Assembly (NCBI GenBank): GCA_016098155.1
Contig: JAAAJB010000374.1
Span: 1-34,580 of the forward strand
Direction: 5' to 3'
DNA length: 34,580 bases
Origin: Actinomortierella ambigua
Taxonomy: Eukaryota > Mortierellomycota > Mortierellomycetes > Mortierellales > Mortierellaceae
Each line of letters begins with the position of its first letter. Positions within the stretch are counted from its first letter, which is position 1. The position numbers and the translations under genes were made by a program. This document shows positions 10,501 to 20,244 of the stretch, one piece after another. The notes under the pieces were generated by a model. The model searched no databases. It was not told the DNA's origin and saw only the letters and a list, made by a program, of their open reading frames with translations.

Positions 10501-11859
10501 CTCGGGGGCCTGCTTGGTCGCGAGCCGATCCATGAGAGTGTCGAGGCTGGACATGACGAACCACGAAAACACACAGGAGTACCACCACCACGTCCGAGGC
10601 CACCACCGCCCGAAGGATCATTGATGGACCTACTCGAGCCCCACCAAGGGACCAGCCATTCGGGAGCAACAACCCCAAGCGGCTCACGGTCAACATCGCC
10701 TTCGCCTCACCACCGGGCTCACCAGCCACAACCACTGACGCCATCTCCTCACTCGCACTCACCCTCATCACCACCATCGATCCACCCTCACCACCTCAAC
10801 AACCACCACCATCACAACATCCACAACAAATCACGATCAAATTCTCTTGTCGGTCACCATCATCGTCATGGACCTCGGCTCCCTTCACACGGCAGCTCGG
10901 CCTCGTTGAGCTCCTACGGATCCACGGCCACAGGAGGAGGAGGAGACTTGCCGGCACACCCACCACCGCAGGCCATACCGCGCCGTGGAGAGTCCCCGGG
11001 GATGTCAGGGTCATCTGGTCTATACCAACACTCGAATGCGAGCTCGGGGTCGAGTCCAAATTTAAGCCAGCATGACCAAGCAAGGATGTCCAATTACAGC
11101 TCTGAAGTGTCGTCGCCATCGCCTTTGCTGGCGAATGCGCTCCCGACGCCTGCGAAATCGCGTGATCGCAAGCCCTCGATGCCATACCCACATTCTTCCT
11201 CGTCAGCGACATCGTCTCCGGCCGCGAATCGATCAAGGAGCAACTCGTTCCGGACAGCGTCTCCATCACTCATACAGCATCAGCATCAGCACCAGCACCA
11301 GCACCAGCACCAGACGCTTTCACCATCCGGATCGCCACGTCTGTTGGCAGCGTCACTCCCCGCCCCTCCGCAGACACCGCCGCCGCCATTACCACTCGCA
11401 CGAACAGAGAGCGGACGTGCGACACCGGAAGGGGGAGGAGCCGTTGTTGGTAGCAATGGTCGCAGCTGGTCCCCTGGTCGGCCGCAACCTCCAGTCCGCC
11501 GTGGCACAGCTCCAGCCATCCACCATAACCACTACCATGGTCATCACCACAACCATCACAATCACCACCACCAACACCACCATCACCACCAACACTCGCC
11601 GCTAGCTGGAGGCGATGATGGCGCTCTCTCACGACACCGGAGTGGAAGCGGTACTGGCAGTAACATGCGACCGTCAGGAGGATCCCCGCTCCCTGTGACA
11701 CGCCCCAAGAGTCGAGAGCGACAACGAGACGTACAACGGGAGAGGGAGAGGGAGCGAGAGCGGGAGGAAGAAGAGTTTCGATTAGCACGGGCAAAATCAG
11801 CGGTAGAAAGTACCACACGTGCCGCCCCCCAGCCAGGCGATCCGCCTGGGTTCTTTTAG
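7549..11859 (+). CDS. Sac7/Bag7-type Rho GTPase-activating protein
   Basis: Four exons, 7549-7615, 8028-8165, 8344-8559 and 8777-11859, give 1167 residues; introns are 412, 178 and 217 nt. Residues 23-215 are a RhoGAP domain that stimulates GTP hydrolysis by Rho proteins. The N-terminal block is GYIPTIVSKCGWFLKENG. The arginine finger is Arg77 in GIFRVSGSAKRI. LDWSPYTIHDASSVLRRYLNSLPDPVI and MTSKNLASVFQPGILSHPDH follow. This pattern is that of yeast Sac7/Bag7, which act on Rho1 in cell-wall and actin control; the Rho1 target is inference. The other ~950 residues are low complexity. They include basic/Ser clusters (LLSRRRSSRVSK), polyglycine, polyproline, a QH run, a His-rich block and an Arg/Glu repeat (REREREREREEEE), ending PGDPPGFF. 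The Ser-rich basic motifs suggest phospho-regulation. No other known domain is seen. Confidence 0.93.
11275..11313 (+). repeat. In-frame CAG-CAY repeat encoding alternating Gln-His
   Basis: A run of 39 bases alternates CAG with CAT or CAC in the RhoGAP reading frame and encodes alternating glutamine and histidine. A second histidine-rich block follows at about 11518-11595. Both are probably unstable in length. Confidence 0.9.
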
Positions 11860-12731
11860 TACAGCACATAACTGAGGGGGGAAAGGAGAAAGGTACCCCT
11901 GTTTTCTGATGATGAAAAAAAAGCTACAATATGAATGGAACCATTGGTTGTCGCATAGAAGTAAGGTGGTCGTTGGGAAAAGAGTGAAAAGAGATGGCGA
12001 GGGAATGGACAACAGCTTTCTCTCGGTCTCTTCCGCCCCTCCTTCCACTCCCTTACTCTGTTCTGTAGACTGAAGGGTCAGGAAATCTCAAGGGTGGCAT
12101 GTAAAGTGTTGTTATAATTCTGTGCATGGAGAGACCGTTCGCTTCTCCAATCGTGCTTTCAAGGGAGCCATTTGATTGGGCCCGCCCCTTTTTCGCATCG
12201 GCATTAGCTCGATAGCGCAGCATATCATTACGTCTGCTTTCTCACGTTTTACACATGAGAACATGCACCCCCACCCATACTTTTCCGGTTCACGATTCTA
12301 CCCCTTATATTGACAATACACAACGCAATTACGTCCGCGCCATGTTACCCCAGTTACACCAATGTCCAGATGTTGGTGTAAGAGAAGGCGTACGCGACCT
12401 ATATGTTTCAGTGTTTCTCATTGACGTTGATCCATAGCTGAAGCTACGTTGCCATGGTTCTCGATCATTCATGTTGAAACCAACACAAAAAAAAACAGAG
12501 GCGTGATGTCCACCTGATGCCGAAATTCCATCTCCACAACTCAAGCAAACAAGAAGTAAACAATGCACATGTCGATAAGGTGCTGATTTTTATTTTTGAT
12601 CATGCGCATCTTTTACTGGGGATCAACAAACATAATGCTTGTTGAGCTTTTCACCCAAGCCCGAAATGAACATGCCAAACTTTACCCTTTTTCGTTTTGA
12701 GAAGGCGGAAAAAAGGAATTATATCGCCCTC

Positions 12732-12754
12732 CACACACACACACACACACACAC
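12732..12754. repeat. (CA)n microsatellite
   Basis: Uninterrupted CA dinucleotides for 23 bases in the intergenic region. Confidence 0.9.
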
Positions 12755-14896
12755 GTACATGCACATACACAAGCGCACATCCACATTTTCTTCTAGATCG
12801 CCTAGAACACAGTTTGTTGGCCTGGACACAATTGTTGTTCATTTTGGAAGGGGGGTGGATAGCGCCTTTGTCATAATGATGTTATCGTCAGTGTAACCTA
12901 CGACTCCATTATCATCATGCTAGACATGATAATGACAGTGCTGGAAAAACAATAAACTCAACCATAATGCAAGGGTTCAAAGAGTAAAGGCGTGAATATT
13001 ACTAAAGGCCGATGAGAAACGTAAAGTCCAGCGAAAACAAACTTAGATCGCCGAATACACGAGTGCACTGGAAAGGTGAGAAGAACAGGAAAAAAAAGGC
13101 AGAAAAGTGTTGGGAAATGTACATAGGGCTAGACCAGGTAGACGCCAGTTTCCAGCAGAGGGAAGAGATTCTCTGACGGAGCTGGAGACAACAAACCTTC
13201 CCTCTCCCTCCCCCTCTTCCTCCCCGGACCTGAGAGCACTTTCTCCGTTTTCTCACAAGGGTTCTGCAGGCCCGCCTAATACGCGGCAAAATAAAGTAGC
13301 TACCACACGAATGAGTAAGCTGATGCAAGCTGTACCACCTCCACTTCATCCTCCTCTTGTCTTTCTCAATCTCCAGTCTCGTGGAGCCAAAAAAGGGGGG
13401 GGGGGGAGGCGCCCTCCGAGATCACAGAGAGGTATAGTACTGTACATTAGTTTGGAGATCGAGAAGGGGTTGAGAGCAACATCGTTATCCGTTTGTTTGA
13501 TCGCGAATCAGATTTTCAGGCACAAACATCAAACTTTGTCCATGGACAGAGCTAGCTACTGTAGCTTGGTAGCTTCATATGGTATCCAATTCGACTCCCC
13601 CCCTTTTTTTGTTTGTTGCTATCAAGCTGTGAACACGTTTGACATTGTCTTTTGGTAGCTCACAAGAATCCAAGTCGCCCATGGACTACCCCAGACAAAG
13701 TTTGAGATAAACGCTGATTAGACCAACAAGCGCGTGATGAGAACGGATGATTGGAGGAGAGGAGCGGGATCGAGGTTACACAACGCTACCATCCCCGCCC
13801 CCTTCCTTGCTACACACGCTGCGTACTCAAGAGCTGCTCGGCATTCCCACTCACCCACACTACCTAGGCTGTGCCCCCCCCCCACATCTTGCAAACACTC
13901 ACACCCATACCTCTTTCTCTCACTCACTCTCTTTCTCTCGCTCTCGCTCTCTCCCTCTCTGCCAGCCCACCCGTCTTCCCCACTCCACTCCTGCTTGCTA
14001 ACCATTGTATCTCACGCTTCTGGACCAACCATTCATTCAATTCGAATAAACTAGTGCATCAAATGCAATATTGTATTGTACACACTACCAAGCATAAATT
14101 CTCGCCCAAAGCGCGTTCCTACGCTGAAGGGCTTGAGCTCAGGTACGCACAACACGATGATTGAAATCATAATCGCATCGATCGATGTCCAAATGTTTTC
14201 TTTAGACGACCTTTCGGGTCACTTCAGTCATCTGCTCTCTCGCTCTCTCGCTCTCTCTTCCTTGATGTCACCCCACTCCCTCCACACGCACTCACGCAAG
14301 TATTGCACCTGCCACCTCCTTCACTAGTTGGAGAGCAACAAGCCTCAACATCCCTGTGATATGCCCTTCGACTGTAAGATGGCACATGAGAATACCACCC
14401 CGCCCCAGAGAAACGGGGGTTGATCCAAACTCAAGGGTAGTGGACAGAAGAATAGCAGGGTAGACATGCTTACTTGTCCGGGGCTCTTGATTCGGAGTGA
14501 GGCTTTGTTGTAATTCCACCCACTCCTCCGTAGTATTGGACAAAACAATAACAAGGGCACCCCAAATTTGTGTGCGATACACTACAGTTAGACTACAATA
14601 CACGCTATATTATTATTGCCTCAACTTTTATTTCCCACTCGGCATCCCACTCGATTCGATTAGTACGCCTGATAAAGATCTATGAACTCAGTTCTTGTTC
14701 ATCGAGGCACATTACAATCAACGACGTACATGTACGTTGGTGAACCATGAGAATGAAGGAAACAAAACCGCTGGTGATAGCTGTTTACGGAACCTGTATG
14801 TTCCTTTGAGAGCGTTCGGCCGAATGAGCGACACTCATTCACGCGGTTGTGGAGTGAGCATGAAGTAGCTGAAAAGGAGCCTCCTTCTCCACCCAG

Positions 14897-14904
14897 TATA
14901 AAAA
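14897..14904 (+). promoter_or_regulatory. TATA box of the LPMO gene
   Basis: TATAAAAA lies 128 bp upstream of the LPMO ATG, in otherwise mixed sequence, followed by a CT-rich leader. This strong canonical box contrasts with the TATA-poor housekeeping promoters nearby and fits a regulated, highly expressed secreted protein. Confidence 0.65.
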
Positions 14905-15024
14905 GGTGGGTTCTCACCTTGCCAATCATCCACTCGTCTACAGACATCTACTCTTCGCTTTCTCTACTTTCATTCCTACTCTTCCACTTCTACCTTCACA
15001 AATCCACCTACACGGAACATCACC

Positions 15025-16163
15025 ATGAAGAACTTGACACTCCTCGTCCTTGCTGCTGCCTCGAGCCTCGTTGCCCTCACTGAGGCCCACATCTCCTTCC
15101 GCTACCCATGCCCTCGCCGCGCCCCTTATGACGAGTGCCCCAAGCCTAGTGGCGCACACAGCTGGAGCGACATTGACTACGATCCACGAACTCCCCTTGG
15201 CACCCATGTAAGTGTTCCATTCTGATTTGGTTTCATGACTAGCACTGATACCGATCCTTGGTTCGCCTTTGCTCAATGTTGGCCACTGCTTAACCATTGC
15301 TATTTTAAAATAAAAAACAGGATCGTCAAAACCTCCCTCTTCCCAAGTGGCCTGATTCCTTTGCCGGTACCCGCCCCGTCTTCACTGCTGGCCTGACCGT
15401 TAACACCACTTACGATGTTGGTGCCGTTCACAAGGGTGGCTCGTAAGTGATACCACCATTTTCTCCTGTTTGATTTTTTGTTTTGCCTCCAACGCTCTTC
15501 TCTCCTGTTTGCCCTGATGATCTCTTACCCTTCCCCTAATCCCTTTGGACTTCTCTCCCAGCCATGCTCCCTTCCCCTTCGTTTCTTCACTTGAACGGTC
15601 GTGCAGCGATTAGCTATTCGGCTCTTTTCTACGTGACAGCGATCCCTCGTGTGTAGGGGAGAAGGGAGTTGAATGCGGGGAAGAGGGCCATGAGCTTTTT
15701 ACTGTATAACTCCGTTACTAATGTCCAACTTTCAACCTTTCCTCCCTCCATCCACTTCCCACCCCCCACCCCCAAAAAAACCAGGTGCCAGTGGACCCTG
15801 TCGTACGATGGCGGCAAGACCCATGTGGTGATCCAAGATTTCTTCCGAAACTGTCTGCGCGATGCTGTTTCTGGTCGCACATCCACGCTGCCCGTGAAGA
15901 TCCCTGCGAACGCACCTTCGGGCAACGCCGTGCTGACATGGGTGTGGAACAACAACGAGGGCAACCGTGAGCTGTATGCGTCGTCGGCCGACGTGGTGAT
16001 CAGGGGCGCGAACGGTGGTTCGCTCTCCGGTGTTAAGCCTGCTTTGTGCAACTATGGCCCGGCTAGCTGCTACATTGGCGAGGAGTCGGTCAGTGCTGGT
16101 AACTGGGGTGAGGCCCACTTCAAGGCTCGTGAGCCCATTACCATCACTGTCCCTGCCAACTAA
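15025..16163 (+). CDS. Secreted AA11-like copper monooxygenase (LPMO)
   Basis: Three exons, 15025-15207, 15321-15442 and 15785-16163, give 227 residues; introns are 113 and 342 nt. A signal peptide (residues 1-21, ending LTEA) leaves His22 as the mature N-terminus, in HISFRYPCP. The second candidate copper ligand is His98 in AVHKGGSCQW, where the second splice creates Ser102. GNAVLTWVWNNNEGNRELY provides the WxWxNxxGNRExY signature of AA11 enzymes, whose tyrosine sits at the axial copper site. Together these make a histidine-brace LPMO, probably acting on chitin or other wall polysaccharide outside the cell; the substrate is inference. Paired cysteines (PCPRR, DECPKP, ALCNYGPASC) suggest disulfides. 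No carbohydrate-binding module follows. A non-catalytic copper-binding relative (X325-like) is the main alternative. Confidence 0.75.
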
Positions 16164-16557
16164 ATAATCCTCCCCCCCCCCCCATCACCACCATCACCAC
16201 CACCATCACTATTTCTCCAACCGTTTGTCGAGTTAATCGATCGTGAAGGAGAGAAAAGGGGGAAAGTGAAGAGAATCAACTACAACAACACCAATGACAA
16301 AAAAAAATTAAGCCAGCAAACAAAGACGAGGGGAGAGGCATGCAGCGTGCACCCTCTCTCTTTGTTTCACTCTTCACCTCTTCCCACTCCTCCCTTTCCT
16401 CGCCGCTCCTGCTCGTTTCTTCGACAACTACCCTCTTGTTGTAATCATCCTCTCGACCTTTTTTTTTTAAACTTCAACTATGGCAGGACCATAGACACTC
16501 CCCCCATACAAACATCTCGATTGAATCGCGATACCCAACCCTCTTGTTTATACTTGT

Positions 16558-16563
16558 AATAAA
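16558..16563 (+). terminator. Candidate poly(A) signal AATAAA, LPMO
   Basis: An exact AATAAA lies 395 bp after the LPMO stop; it would give a long 3' UTR. No closer exact hexamer was seen. Confidence 0.35.
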
Positions 16564-16635
16564 AACATACATCCTCTTTCTTGTCATCTCGTGTCATTTG
16601 TCTTTCACCTTTAGTGTAATTGAACGACCTCCACC

Positions 16636-16917
16636 TCATTTTTTGTCCAGGTGTTGTTTACACGTAGCACAAACCTTCCCAAGAGTTGGGTGGTTCAAAA
16701 GGTAGCCAATATTACATTTCCCCTCCATGTTGATCGATATCGTGTAAACACAATCCAAGGGTCTACCTTTGCTTTGTTTTGTTTTGAGGCGACAAGGTTT
16801 TGAAAATTGTCCATCCAACAAAGTTTTGGTTTTTCGACACTCATCCTCCCCACTTTCCCCTTCCCCAAATTCTCGTCCATGGATGTCTAACGATAGCCCC
16901 TGAATTACGTTTATCAA
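16636..16917 (-). other. Cysteine-containing open frame, possible exon
   Basis: A minus-strand frame of about 93 codons with no ATG at its start. Its downstream part is not low-complexity and has spaced cysteines (DEC, KPC, LDC, GKC, then VCATC) before a QHLDKK stop, as in a small metal-binding or disulfide protein. It converges on the LPMO gene. No upstream exon with a credible donor was identified, and a second frame from an ATG at 16880 overlaps it. It may be an exon, a relic or chance. Confidence 0.25.
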
Positions 16918-18384
16918 AAATCAAAGTTTTCGGTCTCGGAACTGAAATGCGGGGCGCAGCCACTGGTTTCTGTGCCAAGTGAGATGAGAATGAGAGAGTG
17001 AGAGAGAGAGAAAGGGGTAGAGAGCGATCCAGCTATTCAAAAGGGACATCAAAAGGGACTATGCATGATAGACAGACGGAGCCCCACTCCACTTACTCCC
17101 TTCTTTCCTCTTGTGCATCCTCGTCTTTCACGACGATGGGTCTTGATTGAGAGTATTAATAGCGAGGGTTGCAGAGAGCGATAGGTTATGACGAGAATGG
17201 GCGTGGTCCTTCTCACGCGAGGCCTCCCCCCCCCTCCCATTTGAACGATACAAATCTGCTATGCCATCGTTCTGCTTTCCTCTCATACTATGTGTACGTC
17301 GTTTTAATCGTGCATGCGATTGTGGGATTGTGCGGATCCATCATTTATGCTCAATTGACGGTGGGATGACAAAGATAAACAATGAAGGGCATGTTTCGCA
17401 TGCATGCACGAGTGGGGGATGCACCATTACATGCTTGCAATTAAACCAGCATTTCTCACTTGATCTAACTCTCTCTCTCTCTCTCTACCCCCCTTTTTTT
17501 GTGAGAACTAATCGTTTGTAACCTGCGCAACTCAGGTTGTCAAAAGCACTCCTTCCCTTTGACGTCGGCGCAGACAGAGTTGTCACCGTAACCCTACCAG
17601 TTATTGAGCCCGTCGGATGAGATTTTCAACCAAATTCTTTTACTTCAGTCCAAAGCCATCCTTACCATGGAGTGAAGAAGCATAAAGTGAGCTCCCATGA
17701 TCGTTCTTACAACGACTGTTTCCAGGGCTAGGAGAAAGAGAAAGAGGGCGGGTGATGGGGTGGGGGATATAGGTATATGATTGCTGACGAACAAAACACA
17801 TCTTTTTTTTTGTTGTGCCCCAAAAGAAATGAGGTTCAATAAAAACAACTTGTAAACCCATGTTTCCCCAGAGGGTTATCTCTATCTATCTAGAATGCGG
17901 AATTCTCTCTGTTCGCATTTTTTTTATTATCGTTCCGCTCTTTCTTTATGACCACCTCCAAAAGAAATACGCCTATCTCATGTTCCTGTAGTGCAAGATT
18001 CTACACGAAGAGCAGGACGATAGTGACTTGAAGCCTAGTCATGTCTGGATTCGTGTACGTGAGTGATAGGTTTCGCACAAATTTCGTGAGAGCTCATCTC
18101 CATGTGGCGCGTCTCGTTAGACCCACCGGCGGAATGAACTACTCTCCCCCTCCTCCTCCTCCTCCATCCTCCCACGCCCACTGCGAAACGAAAAGCCCCA
18201 CTACGAAACAAATACCCTCGGGTGGATTCACCAGCGTATGCAGTGAATCCTTACTTCATAGGTTCGCGAGAAAAAAAAAACAGAGAAGAACCTCGAGCCA
18301 AGAAAGTCCAGGGCCCGGAGTCCGTTTTCGTTTTCTACGGGAATGCGTGAGGGGCAAGAAAAGTTTCTATGAGCACCCAACGCT

Positions 18385-18853
18385 TCAGGATTTCCTGCCG
18401 AGTGCAGCCATAAAGGCGATGATACGGAGCATGATAATGACTTGCTTCACCTCGCCCGACTCCGTGAGGTAGTCAAAGTACTCCACAATGTGGATAGCGC
18501 AGACTTGTTGTTACTGCGTATGGCTTTCTCACTCCAGACGGGCACTGGAAGCTGGGGGGGGGGGACGATTTACGGGTGAGGAAGTGGAGCCTGTGGCCAA
18601 ATAAAACGCTGATGCAGTTAGGTACTGGACGCATTCACCATGAGATAGCTAGATTGGGCTCCGTTTGAAGCAACCTAATATTGACCCTAGCCTTCGCCAT
18701 GCGGTTCATAGCTCCATATTGACATCGTAAGCGAATGGGATGGAAGCTTGGAGGCTCCGCTAGTCCGATTTGAGGGCCGTAGACTGTATCCGAGCATTGG
18801 AGAGCATGGGCCTCTATAGCCTGGACAGCTGTCTCGGCCTCGTCGATTGACAT
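18385..18853 (-). pseudogene. Possible minus-strand gene relic in fragments
   Basis: Two protein-like stretches lie on the minus strand. One is 18853-18635 (begins MSIDEAETAVQAIEAHALQC, contains GLAEPPSFHPIRLRCQYG). The other is about 18513-18385 (contains IHIVEYFDYLTESGEVKQ, then a hydrophobic stretch and a stop). Between them are a GTGAAT donor-like site, a CTAAC branch-like site and a CACAG acceptor, but I could not splice the two into one frame without a gap. A candidate acceptor (TTCCTAG) lies just upstream of the first. I recognise no family. A degraded gene or one with unusual splicing would both fit. Confidence 0.3.
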
Positions 18854-19035
18854 ATCCGTCTAGGAAGCGAGTGGAGCTTGTGACTGCGAGTGATGTCATG
18901 GTTTTACCTGCACGGAGTTTTCTGGCCTGGTCTTTCCTCTCCTTTCTCTTTTCTTCAATTCCTTTCTCCACAAAGCACGAAACCCCACCACCACTCCCTC
19001 GACCACCACTCCACCCAACCCAATCCACCATCACG

Positions 19036-19326
19036 ATGAGCACCTCACTCGACGCCGCCAACCCACAAGCTGCCAACAACCCAGAGCTGATCAAGGCCGA
19101 GAAGACGAAGCTGGAGCAGTTTACACAACCCAACACAGTGTACTATGTGGAGCCGCTGGGCACGAAGAAGGAGATTTGTCGGCAAGAGGCCAACGGACAA
19201 AAGTCGTGCGTACAGTTCCTAGCACTGGAAGCCAAGCAAATGTACGCTTTCATGCAGGACCAAGGCTTCTTTTGCATCCTAAGCATGGATCCCAACGAGA
19301 CTGGAATGGAGTGCCGGAGGGTATAG
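19036..19326 (+). CDS. Uncharacterised 96-residue protein
   Basis: A single exon from an ATG after a CT/CA-rich leader, typical of plus-strand genes here, to TAG at 19324-19326. The protein starts MSTSLDAANPQAANNPELIK, then has a charged region (AEKTKLEQF) and a compact part with four cysteines (EICRQ, KSCVQF, FFCILS, MECRRV). It has no signal peptide or membrane helix, so it is probably intracellular. Codon use is GC-biased at third positions, like the confirmed genes, which supports coding. I do not recognise the family. It converges on the carrier gene. Confidence 0.5.
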   Translation: MSTSLDAANPQAANNPELIKAEKTKLEQFTQPNTVYYVEPLGTKKEICRQEANGQKSCVQFLALEAKQMYAFMQDQGFFCILSMDPNETGMECRRV

Positions 19327-20244
19327 CCACCTCCGCTTCCCCACGCACCAACCCCCTCCCTACCCCCACCTCATGATTTACAACGTCACTCTCGGGACAC
19401 AAAGCACAATCGTCCCACCACACAATTCTCCTTCTTCCCATACAACACTGCCTTCGTTCCCCTTTTCTCACTCCTCTTGTACAATAGTCATTGGATGACG
19501 GGTTCCCCTTCCTCACCAGAACGTGGGTTTTAAAAAATAGAGAGATCCAGCTTCTTTTTTTTTTCTTTTCTTTCAGGGCCTGTTTCCCGCCAGTCCATTT
19601 CATAATTGCATCTATTAGAGAACGAAAAGGTCCAGGAAAAAAAAGAAAAAAAAAAGGGCAGCATGCGGGATCGTCTGCGCCTCCTTCTCCTTCTCCTCCC
19701 CCCGTCTTTGTTTCTTTGTCTTTTTCTGATGCTAAAGTGAATGGCGCTGATGTGTGTGTCCTGGTGTGTTGCGTGAGAGCTTGACTGGTTTGGTTAGCGC
19801 ACGCCGCTAGTCCCACTTTTAGATTCGGAAAACAAAAACTCCCCCCTCCCCCTGGTTCCCGGATCGATCGTCCCTTTGAGACGTGTACGACTGGCCCCCC
19901 ACCCACCGAACAAACTCCTTCACCCTCCATCCTTTTGTTATTATTCTCTGTTTTCTCTTTCAGTAGCCCTGTTTTTAGCCAGGGGACGGGGCACCTGAAA
20001 CCAAATAGTCCATGGCTGGGGTGGAGAGATTTGTTACTCTTTCGTTCGTTTATCTTACAGACTTGGGGACCTGGATGTTGTCTAAAACCTTATTCTTTGA
20101 CTTTATTGACATCATCAAGAAACCATGACTGAGAGAGGAGAAGGGGGGGGGGAGAGAGGACATGACCCTTTCGTTCCACACTCCTACACACTCCTCTCTC
20201 TTCTCCTCTCCCTCTCCTCCCTCTCCACCTTCCTATTTTCTCTT
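19327..20244. other. Convergent 3' region
   Basis: There is no gene. It separates the 96-residue protein from the carrier stop. T-rich and A-rich runs (about 19551-19564, 19635-19658) and CT-rich blocks dominate. The long minus-strand frame 19250-19930 is made of the complement of these tracts and is rejected. Confidence 0.6.
20102..20107 (-). terminator. Candidate poly(A) signal AATAAA, carrier gene
   Basis: TTTATT on the plus strand, 138 bp past the carrier stop, reads AATAAA on the coding strand. Confidence 0.45.

Larger units (their letters stand above)
11860..15024. other. 3.2-kb region with no supportable gene
   Basis: Open frames here (for example + 13107-13658 and - 14292-14603) are built from simple-sequence codons or lack any recognisable motif, and I could not join them by credible introns. 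The region holds a CA run (12732-12754), C and G homopolymers (about 13396-13409 and 13875-13884) and CT/TC-rich blocks (about 13905-13965). The last ~130 bases are the LPMO promoter and 5' UTR. A short lineage-specific gene or a non-coding RNA cannot be excluded. Confidence 0.45.
16164..19035. other. Intergenic region with weak minus-strand coding candidates
   Basis: Immediately after the LPMO stop is a C-run and a CAC/CAT trinucleotide stretch (about 16170-16210). No gene can be modelled with confidence in this 2.9 kb. Two minus-strand stretches (16636-16917 and 18385-18853) read like protein and are listed separately. CT repeats occur at about 17468-17487 and a G-run at about 18554-18565. 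The last ~100 bases are the pyrimidine-rich leader of the 96-residue gene. Confidence 0.4.

Noticed and set aside
10262..11869. Several 100-200-codon minus-strand frames opposite the RhoGAP exon
   Set aside because: They are shadows of the GC-rich, repeat-containing coding strand; the plus-strand frame continues a conserved RhoGAP.
13107..13658. 183-codon plus-strand open frame
   Set aside because: It runs through purine and pyrimidine tracts and a G-run, its composition is not protein-like, and no motif or splice partner is seen.
18041..18472. 143-codon plus-strand open frame
   Set aside because: A polyproline stretch from CCT repeats keeps it open; the minus strand reads better at its 3' end.
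19250..19930. 226-codon minus-strand open frame
   Set aside because: It is largely the complement of CT-rich and A/T homopolymer tracts in a 3' region and overlaps the real 96-residue gene.
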